Source: Schistocephalus solidus (Eukaryota > Platyhelminthes > Cestoda > Diphyllobothriidea > Diphyllobothriidae). From it: a stretch of 64,000 nucleotides of DNA. The translations under genes were made by a program, and so were the position numbers. The notes beneath the pieces are model-generated. The model saw only the letters and a program-made list of their open reading frames with translations. It had not been told where the DNA came from and did not search any database. Below, piece after piece: positions 23,211-35,183 of this stretch; position 1 is the first letter of the stretch; every line of letters starts with the position of its first letter. The stretch lies in the NCBI GenBank assembly GCA_017591395.1, contig WEDG01007399.1:59870-123869 (forward strand). Reading direction: 5' to 3'.

Positions 23211-25821
23211 GGACAAAAACTGGCTGCATTTATGGTCTTTTTTGAAAAAAATAGGTGCAGGAGAAACAAAACTGCTCCGCGAGAGCATACGAAGCAGCAT
23301 GGTAGGTTGCTTCTGAGCGTAATACGAAAGGATAATGGGAGAGCTGTTAATGGAGTAAGAAGAAATCAACATAATGCGCTTAGGGGTGCTAGATGGCATG
23401 AGCGTCGATCATGAATCTGAGGCCTGCACAGCTAAGTATTCAGATTGTAATTCTTATGATAGTTCTTGTCAAACTAAACGTAGGTGATTTAAAATGAGCG
23501 CGCAATTTGACACAATTGTTTGGCGATCCTTTTACGGAGGCATGTGTTATGAAGACATCATAGTTCGTTCGGGAACCTATGCATGAAAGGCATAATTTGG
23601 GGACGGACTTCTAAATTCCCGATGGTCCTTTCTCGGGGTCATGGAGGAAGCTGCTCGGGAAGGAAGAGGAAAATAAACGTTTAATTGAATCAGTGTTAAG
23701 ATAAATGTGAAGTCTTTGCTTAAAAATAGACAGGTTATTTGATAACCTTATATCGATTGGCAGGTTATTCCAAAGAAAGCAATACCTGGAAGAAAAAAAC
23801 AGAGCATTTAAATGTGAAGTATATAGGAGGAGGTACAATCAGTGAAGAAGTACGTAGGTTTTACGGACGACTAACGGGGTTCATGGCTGGAATTCGGGGA
23901 ATATTGGAATTATAATTAAGGCGAAATTGAGGGAGAAGCCTGTTTCCAGTCTCCTTACCCATATTAATTTTAGATTTATTAGCTGGCACCTTTTCGAGTA
24001 GGAGGTGGTTGAAAGCGTTGGAGGTAAGAGTTTCGAAGTAAAATTTCTTTGGACTTTTCAATTTTAGAACGGTTAGACTTGGCCATTAAACAAACGAATG
24101 GGCATCAATGCTAAAGAATAGAAAGGACAAACATTCGATAAAATCTTAATTTAATTTCAGGAAGATATAAATTATAAGAAATAAAGTCAAAAGTCTTGGC
24201 AGCTATGGCCGTGATTTATCTGCATGAGGCGACATGTCTGAATTATTTGTGTAGCTTTAACCCGAGTCCCCTGATGATGGAACATTCAGTCACAGGGACA
24301 CCTTGAAAAATAACAGGTTGTGGTAGTCTGTCAAGCCCAAAGCATATGTAACGATACTTAGAATAGGAGAATTTCATTTGCCACGTTGAGCTCCACGTGC
24401 AAAGTGTTCAGTTCAGTTCAGTTCAGTTCAGTTCAGTGTATTTGAGAAAAATAGGCTTACGCCTTTGAAATCCCTATTTGATACAGAAAGTCGGAAGAAT
24501 AATAAGCAATGTAAAAAAAATTACAGTCAAGTGAATGCAGGCAGATTTACGTGGTACACGGATATTGTTAAGGTAAAGTAGTCACATAATCTTCCTGGTG
24601 CAGCAACATATGTATGTCAAGCCGATTTTTAAATATATCCACAGAATGGGACATTACAATCGCCTCAGGTAGGTTATTCCACGGTTTCAAGACACGATTG
24701 GTGAAAAAATACTTCCTCACATTCAATCTTACTTGGGGCACACTTAGTTTGAATGGATGACCTCGGAGATTATTCGTAGTAGCAAGTTGGAAAAAGTCAT
24801 CACATAGGAGGGCGCAATCCATGCCACCCACGATACGGAAGGTTTGTATCAAGTCTCCGCGCAACTGCCTATAACTCAGAGGAAGGAGCTGTAGGTTATT
24901 TAGGCGAATCTCATATGGCAGTTCACCTTGACCTCTTACTAATTTTGTGGGTCGTCGCTGTACCCTTTCGAGCATTTTTGTAGTCCTGTTGGGTCCACGG
25001 TCGCCAGGCTTTGGATCGCATATTCAAGATGGGGCCTAACAAACGTACCAAAGACTTTAGAAAAGCAGTCTTCATCGAAAACTTTAAATGCCCGCTTGAT
25101 AGAGTACAGCATTGAATTGGCGGATTTAGCCGCCTTGCAGCATTGCGTAGAAGGCTTCAGGTTGTCTGTCATCCAAACGCCGAGATCCTTCTGTGCATAC
25201 AAGTCTGCATGGATTTCTTCTTAACATTGTTTAGCCAAAGATTTAGAAAAGGAATATACGGATTTAACATCGTCCGCATAAATAAAAGACTGAGAGTGTT
25301 TAACTAGGGATGAAATATCATCAATGTAAAGTAAAAACGTAAGAGGACCTATCATGGTGCCTTGAAGGACACCGCTTACAAAAGGGGTCTCAAATTAAAA
25401 TGAGGACCCAACTAAAACCTTTTGTATACGATTAGCTTGATATGACGTAATGAAATTGGTTAGGGACTATGAAGTCCAAAGGCTTCTAAGTTATCTATAA
25501 GTCTTCTATGAGGTACTTTATCAAAGGCCTTACTAGGCTAAAAATAGATAACAACAATAGAAAGCTGCTCATTACGAAGAGATGTTAATAGATTTAGAAA
25601 AGATATGTGAAATGTTTTCGAAAGAGTGATCGGGTAGGATTCCACGTTGGAAAAAGCTAAGAAGTTGATTTATTATGCAAAAATCTGTAATTTTTAAGGA
25701 AATTAATTTTTCAAAGAGCTTAGCAAGAGAAGGTGTTTTATGAAAACCGCAAAAATGTTTAAATCCGAGTGTAAGCCAGCTTTAAATACTGGAATAATAA
25801 AAGTGGTTTTTCAATAATCAG
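23211..25821 (-). mobile_element. family G non-LTR retrotransposon (copy G1), interrupted by a family B copy
   Basis: Two blocks, 25821-25203 and 24404-23211, read as one polymerase on the minus strand. The first carries S-G-V-L-Q-G-T-M-I-G-P-L and F-I-Y-A-D-D-V-K. The second resumes with Y-S-K-Y-R-Y-I-C-F-G, L-P-Q-P-V-I-F-Q-G-V, and ends with L-W-N-N-L-P-I-D-I-R and H-I-Y-L-N-T-D-S-I-K. Between them lies B1 (24405-25200), flanked by short matching bases (AAGT). The copy is 5'-truncated and has stops. Its 3' half (23517 onward) is duplicated at 31339-32229. Confidence 0.8.
24405..25200 (-). mobile_element. family B retrotransposon, 5'-truncated copy B1
   Basis: The 3' tail (TGAAC)n reads as a GTTCA run at 24405-24436, and is followed upstream by the 3' hairpin GGCGTAAGCC-type end (24453-24464) and the polymerase C-terminus (frames 24568-24975 and 24939-25202, with one frameshift). 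Typical pieces are R-A-F-K-V-F-D-E-D-C-F, R-P-H-L-E-Y-A-I-Q and W-N-N-L-P-E-A-I-V. It stops at about 25195 and G1 resumes. It is nearly identical to the 3' part of B3. Confidence 0.88.
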
Positions 25822-27477
25822 ATCTTCGCTCAGTGGTGTCGCACATGGCGCCTTTCGCTTTCTTGGCACAAGTGCTCCGTTATAAATTATTGGCGACAAG
25901 CATGAGCCCAATCTAAGCATATGCGGTCACGACCTTAATGTGCCCGGTGTTATAAATGATAAGGGCATATCATATTCTAGGAATCTTAATCTGTCAGAGC
26001 TCTGCGCCCTGATTGTTTCAAAAGCAGGCCAAACTACTGGGTTTATTCTCAGAAATTTCAAAACCGTCTATATAAGAATCAGCCTTTATAAAATGTATGT
26101 CAGAATTAGCCTGGAATACTGCTCATTTCTATTTAGCCTTCTGCACGGTAGTGAATGGAATAAAATAGAATCAGTCCAGCTCTAGCGGTTGAAGACTTCG
26201 AGGTTTGTACACACACACGGGCGAGTAATGCACCTGTAGTCGTTATTAGACGATGCGCATATTGAACATGGTCTCTAAGCACCATGCCGATCACTCAAAC
26301 GCAACAGTCATTAGAAGGAACGGCAGAAATGTTGGAAATGGATTCTACTATTAAGAAGGATATAAAGGTATGAAAGGACACAATAGAAAATAAAGAAGGG
26401 AGCGTTACATGATGCGATATCCCTTTTGGAGTGAAGGGAATTACGTCATGTCTGTTGGATAACCGGTGGGGAGTGCAACGCTGTGGGCAACTGCAGGGTC
26501 GGGACGAGGGGATGCTGACATTGAACGGAGGGTAGCGATACGATGAGCGGCGACGGTACTCGTTGGGATGGGGGTCAGCGTTCGAGAGTGGAAGGGGCAC
26601 CGGCATCTTCACCGACATTCCATCACTCCATCCCCATCCAGGATCCGCGCGAAAGGTGCTACCAGTCCATTCAAACCATTCTGTCGGAACTGTGGTTCGT
26701 TACACAGCACTTCTTTACAAAAAGAGTTTTATCTTCAGAACACAGAAACCTGTCATACCAATAACGCTGTGAGCTTACAAGCCTCGACCCGTTGTGGCTT
26801 CGTAGATTACAGAAGGGACTATTTTTACTGTTCAAGCTTTTAAACGGTTTTACCTTTAACCCCCTTACATCCCTGAGGCAGCTCGATCACTGTCGGCGCA
26901 CCAATCATAGAGATGTATTCTTATTTCTTCCTTTGGCACGCACCGTTAAATACCATCAGTTTCTTTCGGTAAACGCTATAGCAATCTGGAATAAACTACC
27001 CAGAAGTATTAAAAATACAGCAAAAACTATCCTTTGTTTTACGAGAGCTGTCACTAGTTTTTCTCATTCAGGACACCTTCCGCGAATTTTGGGTGCTGAT
27101 TCTCTGGAACCTCTTTTCCGTTCTGATGGCGTCCACGGACTCTGAATCCTGTGCTGGACTTCATGCTGAGGGCAATATTGCTGGCTCTGCAGACATTAAT
27201 CGGCTTATTCCTCAGTTGACAGTGAACAGCCGCTCACCGACATACCTGCTAGTGTAGAATACTGGATCCATAACACTGAAAGGAGAAGTAATACACCGCG
27301 CAACTGTGTCAACGCTTCCCTGTCCTAAACTTTAATCTGTTCAACAAGCTGCAGTTTTTTCTCCTGAAAATACCTTAAAGAACGATCAGGAGTTTTTTTC
27401 ACTGTCAGCTGGACACCCTACTGTATATATCCCTTTTGACCTTGCCTGTAAACTGGCAATAAATAAATAAATAAATT
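25822..27477 (+). mobile_element. family C retrotransposon, 5'-truncated copy C4, split by a 524-bp insertion
   Basis: The plus-strand copy starts in the polymerase at W-C-R-T-W-R-L-S-L-S-W and follows C2 through L-N-L-S-E, S-K-A-x-Q-T-T-G-F and L-E-Y-C-S-F-L-F to 26180. It resumes at 26705 with H-F-F-T-K and ends the protein with D-G-V-H-G-L at about 27144. The 3' end has TTGCC-TGTAAACT-GGCAA (27445-27462) and an (AAAT)n tail ending at about 27477. Several stops mark it as dead. It is older than C1 and C2, which it matches less closely. Confidence 0.85.
26181..26704. mobile_element. unclassified 524-bp insertion flanked by CAGC
   Basis: The segment interrupts C4 exactly: CAGC occurs on both sides (26177-26180 and 26705-26708), and removing the segment with one CAGC restores the C consensus. 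A 4-bp duplication fits integrase- or transposase-type insertion. The ends (TCTAGCGG... and ...GTTACA) are not the TG...CA of typical LTRs, and I see no terminal inverted repeat. The short open frames in it look like chance. Confidence 0.6.
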
Positions 27478-28365
27478 TCTGACGTTGATTCTGGGACCCC
27501 TTTTATAACTCTATTTCATTTGCGAATTAATCGAGTGCCTGCTGTTTTCATATTATATATTTAAACTAGTGGAACTCTCATTCCCAGCTCACTCATTTCA
27601 CTTAATCTGGAAAAACTAGGCACAGAGCTCACAAAGTCCAAATCCGTGAAATATTCGATCAACCGTCCGTTGGTTGTATTTTCTTCTAATTTACCAGGTT
27701 GCCCGTTGTTCAGTCCAATCTCCGTTTCGTCAGATGTCTCCCTCTGGATTTTATGGTTTGGTTTCCGTTCATAAGGTTCGCTAAAATAGCCTTCATACGG
27801 TATAACTGAGAGCTTACGTCGACATTTAGCAGGCTGCTTGTCAGCCGCCTTCTGCTACTGCTGTATGTGCTTGCACGTGGCCTTGTTAGACTCTGGTTTT
27901 TCGGAAGGAACTGAGGAACATAGTTTTGCTGTCATATCCTGAATCTGTCAGCCTTAAGTCAGTACTCCTGACGAGTCTATAGGTTATTGCAAGGACTTTG
28001 TTCTCTGTCTCTTCGGGTTCCGCATGAGGTTTTGTTCAGTGATGTCGTTACATTCTGTCAGGTGTGCATAGACTGATTTCTCAACTGTTTCAGTGTTCTT
28101 TGTATATTCGGCATCTGGTGGCATAAACGTGTTGTGCTTTATGAGCGCTGCTATTATCTCTGAGAGAAAATCGAGGCGTCGCTCTAAACTTCTAACTCGA
28201 GTGCAAAGATCAAGACACCCGTAGCAGTGTGCATGTGCAAGCGGAGTTACTTCGTTAGTGTTAGGTTTTGAAGCAGTTGGTAGAAGACTGCAACTTTCTT
28301 CGTGACTGGTGACCCGGGTTTTGCTAGGTGCTAATGAAAACGAGTGTAATATTTCTGGAAGAACT
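27478..28365 (-). pseudogene. family E ORF1 fragment (CxxC, coiled coil, start of RRM-like domain)
   Basis: From 28365 down, the frame gives an S/T-rich start, then H-A-H-C-Y-G-C-L-D-L-C followed by a heptad-like segment (R-S-L-E-R-R-L-D-F-L-S-E-I-I). After an S/T/K linker it reaches V-I-K-G-V-P-E-S, which starts the RRM-like domain, at about 27485-27510. Its layout matches ORF1 of families A, C and D, but the sequence is distinct, hence a separate label. The upstream side is cut by the 3' tail of element D1 at 28366, and the downstream side by the tail of C4. Any start codon shown in the raw frame lies in D1 sequence and is not its own. Confidence 0.65.
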
Positions 28366-28532
28366 TTTTTATATTTTATATATATATTATATGTTGAAGG
28401 GTTACAGGCATTACACTTGATCACCCTATTCATGTAAAGTTATCGTTGCATTTGTACAGTCAATATGAAATTGTGGACATTTAACATGTTTTCGAGCCAA
28501 TGCATAATATAATTTCAAATGCGTTTTTACAG
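28366..28532 (-). other. D1 3' end block
   Basis: It matches the 3' end of D2 (47281-47433): the shared GTTACAGGCATT, the CCCTATT region and the stretch ending GCGTTTT(T/C)ACAG. It carries an AT-rich tail at 28366-28395 next to the interrupted family E ORF1. It stops at ACAG exactly where the B3 tail begins, and D sequence resumes at 35184. Confidence 0.75.
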
Positions 28533-28849
28533 TTCAATTCTGTTCAGTTCAGTGTATTTGAGAAAAATAAGCTTACGCCTTTGAAACCCCTATTTGATAC
28601 AGAAAGTCGGAAGAATAATAAGCAATGTAAAAAAAATTACAGTCAAGTGAATGCAGGCAGATTTACGTGGTACACGGATATTGTTAAGGTAAAGTAGTCA
28701 CATAATCTTCCTGGTGCAGCAACATATGTATGTCAAGCCGATTTTTAAATATATCCACAGAATGGGACATTAAAATCGCCTCAGGTAGGTTATTCCACGG
28801 TTTCAAGACACGATTGGTGAAAAAATACTTCCTCACATTCAATCTTACT

Positions 28850-31338
28850 TTTTTTTTTCAATTCAATTTATTGAGGGAAATAGGCATGGGCCTTTGAGTA
28901 CCCTATTTGTAACGTAAAATTAAGTGTGGTATACAGAGAAACCGTGTGGGTTGCCAAGGTACAAAAGGCGGTCATAAAATTTGACAAGTGGTGCACGACT
29001 CTCCAGGGTTAAGATAAATTCCTCATCGCTCAGGCTCGTTGCGGAACATAAAACTGTCAAGGTTCCTTTTAAAGCTTTCCAGCGATGGTGACATCACAAC
29101 GTCTTCAGGGAGGGCATTCCATGGTTTAACCACTCTGACAGAGAAGGAGAACTTGCGCACATCCAGTCTCGCCTGCTGGACACGCAGTTTCAATGGGTGA
29201 CCTCGGAGATGGGTCGTGGTGGCAAATTCAAAGAAGTCCGAGAATTCCAGGCAACAATCCAATCCCTTCACAATGCGGAATGTCTGCAGGAGATCACCAC
29301 GCATTTGCCTATAACTCAAAGGGAACAGATTAAGATTCATTAGGCGGGTAGGATATGGCAAGGAGCTTTGACTTCTAACCATTTTTGGTGGCTTTCCTCT
29401 GTACTCTTTCGAGGCAGTTCTGATCTTGAACTGTCCAGGGTTTCCAGGCGTGCATAGCATATTCCAAATGTGGCCTAATGAATGTTCCAAAGGTCTTAGC
29501 AAAAGATCTTCATCGAAATCCAAAAAGGCTCGTCTGATGGCATGCAACACCGAAATTGCCCTCTTCACCACTTTCGAGCAGTGAGACGATGGTTTTAAGG
29601 TGGTGGTCATCAGCACACCAAGGTCCTTTTGGGTTTCCACGTCTTTTAAGGCTTCACCGTTGAGAAAGTAACTTCTACTTTCGGCAGATCCAGACGGGTT
29701 GCCTAAGCGAAGTATTGTACACTTATCGACGTTGAACCGCAAAAGCCAATGATTCGACCACTCCTCCAACCGAGTTAGGTTGATCTGCAGTTTATCTTCG
29801 TCAGCAGGGCTCTGGATTACATTCCAGATTTTAATGTCGTCGGCAAACATTGCTGCTTCACAGTCGAGATTCCTGACACAATCGTTCACGTATATTAAAA
29901 ACAGTATTGGCCCTAGTACTGAACCCTGAGGAACCCCACTCTCGACCGCAGCAGACCTTGACCTCTCTTGGCCGATGCACACAACCTGGCGCCGACCCAC
30001 GAGGAAGTTTTTCGATCCACTTGAGGAGGTTACCTCTGATTCCAATTCTTTCTAGCTTGTAAAGCAGTCTCTCGTGCGGCACAGTATCGAAGGCCTTTTT
30101 GAAAGTCAATGAAGGCAATGTGAACCGCGTGTCTATCTTCAAGTGCTTGGGTCCACTCTGGATCGAATACAGCAAATTCGTTGTGCATGATCTTCCTTTT
30201 CTGAACCCGTGTTGACAGCTTGATAACAAATTATAAGTCTCTAGGAATTTCACCAATTCGCTCTTGATGATCCTTTCCATAATCTTACCAAGGATGCATG
30301 TTAAGCTTATGGGCCTGTAGTTTGTCACTGATGCCCGGCTACCGCTTTTTTGTACAAGGGAGTTATATGTGCCAGCTTCCAATCGAAAGGAAGTGTTCCG
30401 GAGTCAAAGGACTTTGAAAGAGCACTGACAAAGGTGCGGAAAGTTCATTGGCGAGTTCTTTCAGAAGCTTGGGTGGAAGCTCGTCTGGTCCTGGGGATTT
30501 CGACTCTTTTAGTTCTTTTTAATTCCTTTTGGATCAGAAATTCTGAGAATAGTATGTGGCTTATGCTTGCAGTCAGCGGGTTATCCACTGAGGGACGAAG
30601 GAACCTGGCCTCGTTTGTGAAGACTGAGCGGTAGAACTGTGAAAAAGTACTCGGCTTTTCCCTGTTTTCAGAAATTTCGACGCCCACGGCAGTCTTAATC
30701 AGCGGTATTTGATGTTTATTCCTTGTACATCTACGGAGGTAACTGTAGACTAACTTTGGATTCTGCGTTGCCTTTTGCAGCAAAGTCTTCTCAAATTCTC
30801 TTCGCGTTGTAAGAATAAGGCTTCTCATTTTTGTTTCTCTGTGCTTTATACTTATTAAAATAGGCGACTTGATTAGACTCGCGATATTTTTCTCCACAAC
30901 TTGTGCTTCCTGTTTATTTCCCTTTTTAAGTTGCTGTCTAGCCACCCAGGACGCTTGCTGTAATGGACACTCGTTAGCGGGCAGTGGTTGTCAATAAGTT
31001 GCAGAAGAACATTTCGGAAGGACTCCCAATCTTCGTTTACGGTGCTCGAAAATATTGAGGTCCAGTTGATGTGTGTTATATCTGCTCGCATCTGATGAAA
31101 GTTTCCTCGCCAAACGTTACGCCGTTTTTTTCCTCTATAGCAGGGGCAACGGAGAATAAGGAGTAGTCCCATATAAGCACCACGTGATCACTACGACCGA
31201 GCGGAGGCATTGAAATAATCTCGTCAATGCTGCCTGATGTTTTCGTGAAAACCAGGTCAAGACAGTTAGCCCTTTGTCCTTCACGTGTTCTGGTGGGGAA
31301 AGCGACATGTTGTGTGAGAAGTGCCTTCAAGGTCTTTT
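28850..31338 (-). mobile_element. family A retrotransposon, 5'-truncated copy A3
   Basis: A T run and a single TTCAATTCAA tail unit (28850-28870) are followed by the family A 3' end and by ORF2 from the polymerase end (29023) up into the endonuclease (31330). The pieces V-P-Q-G-S-V-L-G-P-I-L-F and M-F-A-D-D-I-K-I-W are present. Compared with A2 there are several single-base length changes in homopolymers that break the frame, plus a short substitution region at 29500. It stops at CAAGGTCTTTT in the endonuclease and joins family G sequence with a few bases of shared TTGT. Confidence 0.9.
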
Positions 31339-32558
31339 GTTTGGCGATCCTTTTACGGAGGCATGTGTTATGAAGACATCATAGTTCGTTCGGGAACCTA
31401 TGCATGAAAGGCATAATTTGGGGACGGACTTCTAAATTCTGATGGTCCTTTCTCGGGGTCATGGAGGAAGCTGCTCGGGAAGGAAGAGGAAAATAAACGT
31501 TTAATTGAATCAGTGTTAAGATAAATGTGAAGTCTTTGCTTAAAAATAGACAGGTTATTTGATAACCTTATATCGATTGGCAGGTTATTCCAAAGAAAGC
31601 AATACCTGGAAGAAAAAAACAGAGCATTTAAATGTGAAGTATATAGGAGGAGGTACAATCAGTGAAGAAGTACGTAGGTTTTACGGACGACTAACGGGGT
31701 TCATGGCTGGAATTCGGGGAATATTGGAATTATAATTAAGGCGAAATTGAGGGAGAAGCCTGTTTCCAGTCTCCTTACCCATATTAATTTTTAGATTTAT
31801 TAGCTGGCACCTTTTTCGAGTAGGAGGTGGTTGAAAGCGTTGGAGGTAAGAGTTTCGAAGTAAAATTTCTTTGGACTTTTCAATTTTTAGAACGGTTAGA
31901 CTTGGCCATTAAAACAAACGAATGGGCATCAATGCTAAAAGAATAGAAAAGGACAAACATTCGATAAAATCTTAATTTAATTTCAGGAAGATATAAATTA
32001 TAAGAAATAAAGTCAAAAGTCTTGGCAGCTATGGCCGTGATTTATCTGCATGAGGCGACATGTCTGAATTATTTGTGTAGCTTTAACCCGAGTCCCTGAT
32101 GATGGAACATTCAGTCACAGGGACACCTTGAAAAATAACAGGTTGTGGTAGTCTGTCAAGCCCAAAGCATATGTAACGATACTTAGAATAGGAGAATTTC
32201 ATTTGCCACGTTGAGCTCCACGTGCAAAGTGTTCAGTTCAGTTCAGTTCAGTTCAGTTCAGTGTATTTGAGAAAAATAGGCTTACGCCTTTGAAATCCCT
32301 ATTTGATACAGAAAGTCGGAAGAATAATAAGCAATGTAAAAAAAATTACAGTCAAGTGAATGCAGGCAGATTTACGTGGTACACGGATATTGTTAAGGTA
32401 AAGTAGTCACATAATCTTCCTGGTGCAGCAACATATGTATGTCAAGCCGATTTTTAAATATATCCACAGAATGGGACATTACAATCGCCTCAGGTAGCTT
32501 ATTCCACGGTTTCAAGACATGATTGGTGAAAAAATACTTCCTCACATTCAATCTTACT
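31339..32558 (-). repeat. copied filler: duplicate of G1/B1 junction DNA from 23517 onward
   Basis: Bases 31339 to at least 32558 repeat 23517 to at least 24733 almost perfectly. They include the G1 3' region, the exact G1-B1 boundary (CGTGCAAAGTGTTCAG) and the B1 tail and 3' end. Differences are mostly homopolymer lengths. Identity continues through B sequence to about 33020, where B1 ends. The segment sits between the 5' end of A3 and the point where B3 resumes, so it is extra DNA at the A3 insertion site. Confidence 0.85.
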
Positions 32559-35183
32559 TGGGGCACACTTAGTTTGAATGGATGACCTCGGAGATTATTC
32601 GTAGTAGCAAGTTGGAAAAAAAGTCATCACATAGGAGGGCGCAATCCATGCCACGCACGATACGGAAGGTTTGTATCAAGTCTCCGCGCAACTGCCTATA
32701 ACTCAGAGGAAGGAGCTGTAGGTTATTTAGGCGAATCTCATATGGCAGTTCACCTTGACCTCTTACTAATTTTGTGGGTCGTCGCTGTACCCTTTCGAGC
32801 ATTTTGTAGTCCTGTTGGGTCCACGGTCGCCAGGCTTGGATCGCATATTCAAGATGGGGCCTAAAAAACGTACCAAAGACTTTAGAAAAGCAGTCTTCAT
32901 CGAAAACTTTAAATGCCCGCTTGATAGAGTACAGCATTGAATTGGCGGATTTAGCTGCCTTGCAGCATTGCGTAGAAGGCTTCAGGTTGTCTGTCATCCA
33001 AACGCCGAGATCCTTCTGTGTGTGTGTTTCTCGGAGTGGCATACCGTTCAAAAAGTAGGGTCGCATATCAGTGACCTGATTCCGACTTCCCAGACGTAGC
33101 AGGGCGCATTTGTTTGAGTTGAAGGACAAGAGCCCTTTGCGGGACCACTCGTCCAATCGATGGAGATTTTTCTTGGAAATCGTCTCCATCGGCAGCATTG
33201 TTGATAACTTTCCAAATTTTTTATATCGTCCGCAAACATAGCAAAGTCACAGTCCAATACCTGTACACAATCATTAATAAACAAGAGAAATAGGATTGGT
33301 CCGAGAACTGAACCTTGCAGAACTCCACTCTCGATGACTGTGCGCTTTGATCGCGATCCGCCTACGCAAACCACTTGGGAACGACCGACGAGAAAATTCT
33401 TGATCCACGTAAGAAGTTTGCCTCCAATACCAAACATTCTTATCTTATAAAGGAGACGCTGGTGCGGAACACTATCGAAGGCCTTCTGGAAATCAATGTA
33501 GGCAACATGCACAGTGTATTTTGCATCGAGTGCTTTTGTCCAGCTTTGCATAGTATAAAGCAAGTTCGTAACACACGATCTTCCCCTACGAAAGCCGTAT
33601 TGTTCAGTTGATAAGAGGTTATGGGTTTCTAAATAAATCATCAATTCCTTTTTGACAAGCTTCTCCATAACCTTGCAACAGATTGAGGTCAGGCTGACAG
33701 GCCTGTAGTTTGTAGCAAATGCACGAGTACCGCTTTTATGAAGCGATGTAATGTTAGCTGTTTTCCAGTCGGTAGGAAGCATTCCCGTGTCGAACGATTT
33801 CTGGCACAGAAAGGATAGCGGTTTGGCCAGCTCTCGAGCAAGTTCGAGGAGTAACTTTGCTGGAATCTCGTCGGGGCCAGTGGATTTGCATGCGTTCAGA
33901 CTTTTTAATTCTTCAAAGACCGCCTCTTCTCGAAAGAGCATATCCTGAATAATTGGTGCTCCCATAGTCTCGCAACTAGATGGAATAAAAACTGCTTCTC
34001 GGGTGAAAACTGACTGAAAGAACTGTGAAAAGTGTTCAGCTTTGTTTTGAATTTCTGTAATCACGAAACCATCATCGTTTTTCATTGCAGGAATTGGGTT
34101 CCTGTTTCGTGTGCTTTTTCTTACATAGCTGTAGAGCAATTTGGGATTGTGAACTGCTCGCTGGAGCAAATCCCTCTCGTTATCCCGTCGGCTGTTGAAG
34201 ATTAAGCTTTAAACCTTGTTCCTTTGCGTTTTGTATGTTTGCAAGGCTAAATGTTCATTGGATCGGCAAAATTTCTTCCAAAGCCTTCCTTTCCTGTTAA
34301 TCTCTCGTTTCAGTTCCCTTGTTAGCCACTGTGGTCTGTTAGATATCCTAAGTTTGATGGCGGACAGTGGCATTTTATTAGGTTCAACAACCACTCCTTA
34401 AATCAATTCCAGTCCTCAGAGACATTTCCGGAGAAGAAAAGATCCCAGTCCATTCGTGATGCCTCAGCTCTCATCTTGTAAAAGTCTCCCGCCATAGATT
34501 GGGCCTGGTTTTTATTCATTGCAGGTGGCACCGAATATAAACCATACTCCCATGAAAGTACTGAATGATCACTTCGACCAAGTGGAGGTAGGTAGTGAAC
34601 CTCGTTTATACTGTCAGGATCTTTAGTGAAGACGAGATCTAAACAACTAGCCTGTTGTCCTCTACGCGCTCTTGTTGGAAACAATACATGTTGTGTGAGA
34701 AGAGCTTTAAGTGTTGACTTAAGCAGACGGTGATCGAAGGACAACTTTGAGCACTGCGCAAGCAGATCGTTCCATCGAATGCTGGGTGCATTTAAGTCCC
34801 CCATTAGAACAACATCAGGTCGACTACCAATCTCCCTTATTTTCTCCAACAAACAAGTATCAGCGTCAGTGTCTGTCCCCGGTGGTCTGTAGAGAGTCAT
34901 GACTTCAAGGGACTGCGATCCCCGCGTCTTTATTTTCAGCCAAATAGCCTCAATACCATTGTTAATCTTCTCTGTCATTTCACACACTGTGAAATGGCTT
35001 TTAACATACATCGCAACTCCTCCACCCTGGCGGTGAGTGCGGTCTCTCCTGAACAACTGGTACCCGGATAAGGCTACTTCGCAATTGCTGATGTTCTGTG
35101 ACAGCCATGTTTCTGTGATTTCTATAATATCGGGAGATAGAATGGCTACCTGAATTATCAGTTCGTCGAGCTTCGAAAGCAGC
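32559..35183 (-). pseudogene. B3 ORF2: endonuclease-reverse transcriptase, frameshifted
   Basis: Reading from 35183 down: endonuclease (T-E-T-W-L-S-Q, then G-D-L-N-A-P, then S-D-H-S-V-L-S-W in frame 35056-34403), linker with K-R-E-I-N-R-K-G-R-L-W (34394-34209), and polymerase 34169-33048. The polymerase has F-R-R-G-R-S-C, A-Y-I-D-F-Q-K-A-F-D, Q-G-S-V-L-G-P-I-L-F and F-A-M-F-A-D-D-I-K. The C-terminal part is 33198-32569, with Y-A-I-Q-A-W-R-P-W. All catalytic motifs are visible, but at least three frame changes separate them, several at homopolymers. ORF1 is absent because of 5' truncation. Confidence 0.85.

Larger units (their letters stand above)
28533..35183 (-). mobile_element. family B retrotransposon B3, inserted in D1 and itself interrupted
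   Basis: The 3' end lies at 28533-28849 ((TGAAC)n-type tail, hairpin, 3' untranslated region). It stops at CTTACT, where A3 begins. The B sequence that should follow (TGGGGCACACTT) is found at 32559, after A3 and a filler that repeats the B 3' end, and runs to 35183 in the endonuclease start (S-K-L-D-E-L). So B3 is a copy of about 2.9 kb, 5'-truncated near the start of ORF2. D1 resumes on both outer sides (28532 and 35184). Confidence 0.78.

Noticed and set aside
24405..24436. CRISPR-like or satellite array of GTTCA units
   Set aside because: The short pentanucleotide run sits at the 3' end of family B copies each time, so it is a retrotransposon tail.
28434..28532. 5' leader of family E
   Set aside because: The stretch matches the 3' end of D2 at 47283-47433 and belongs to D1.
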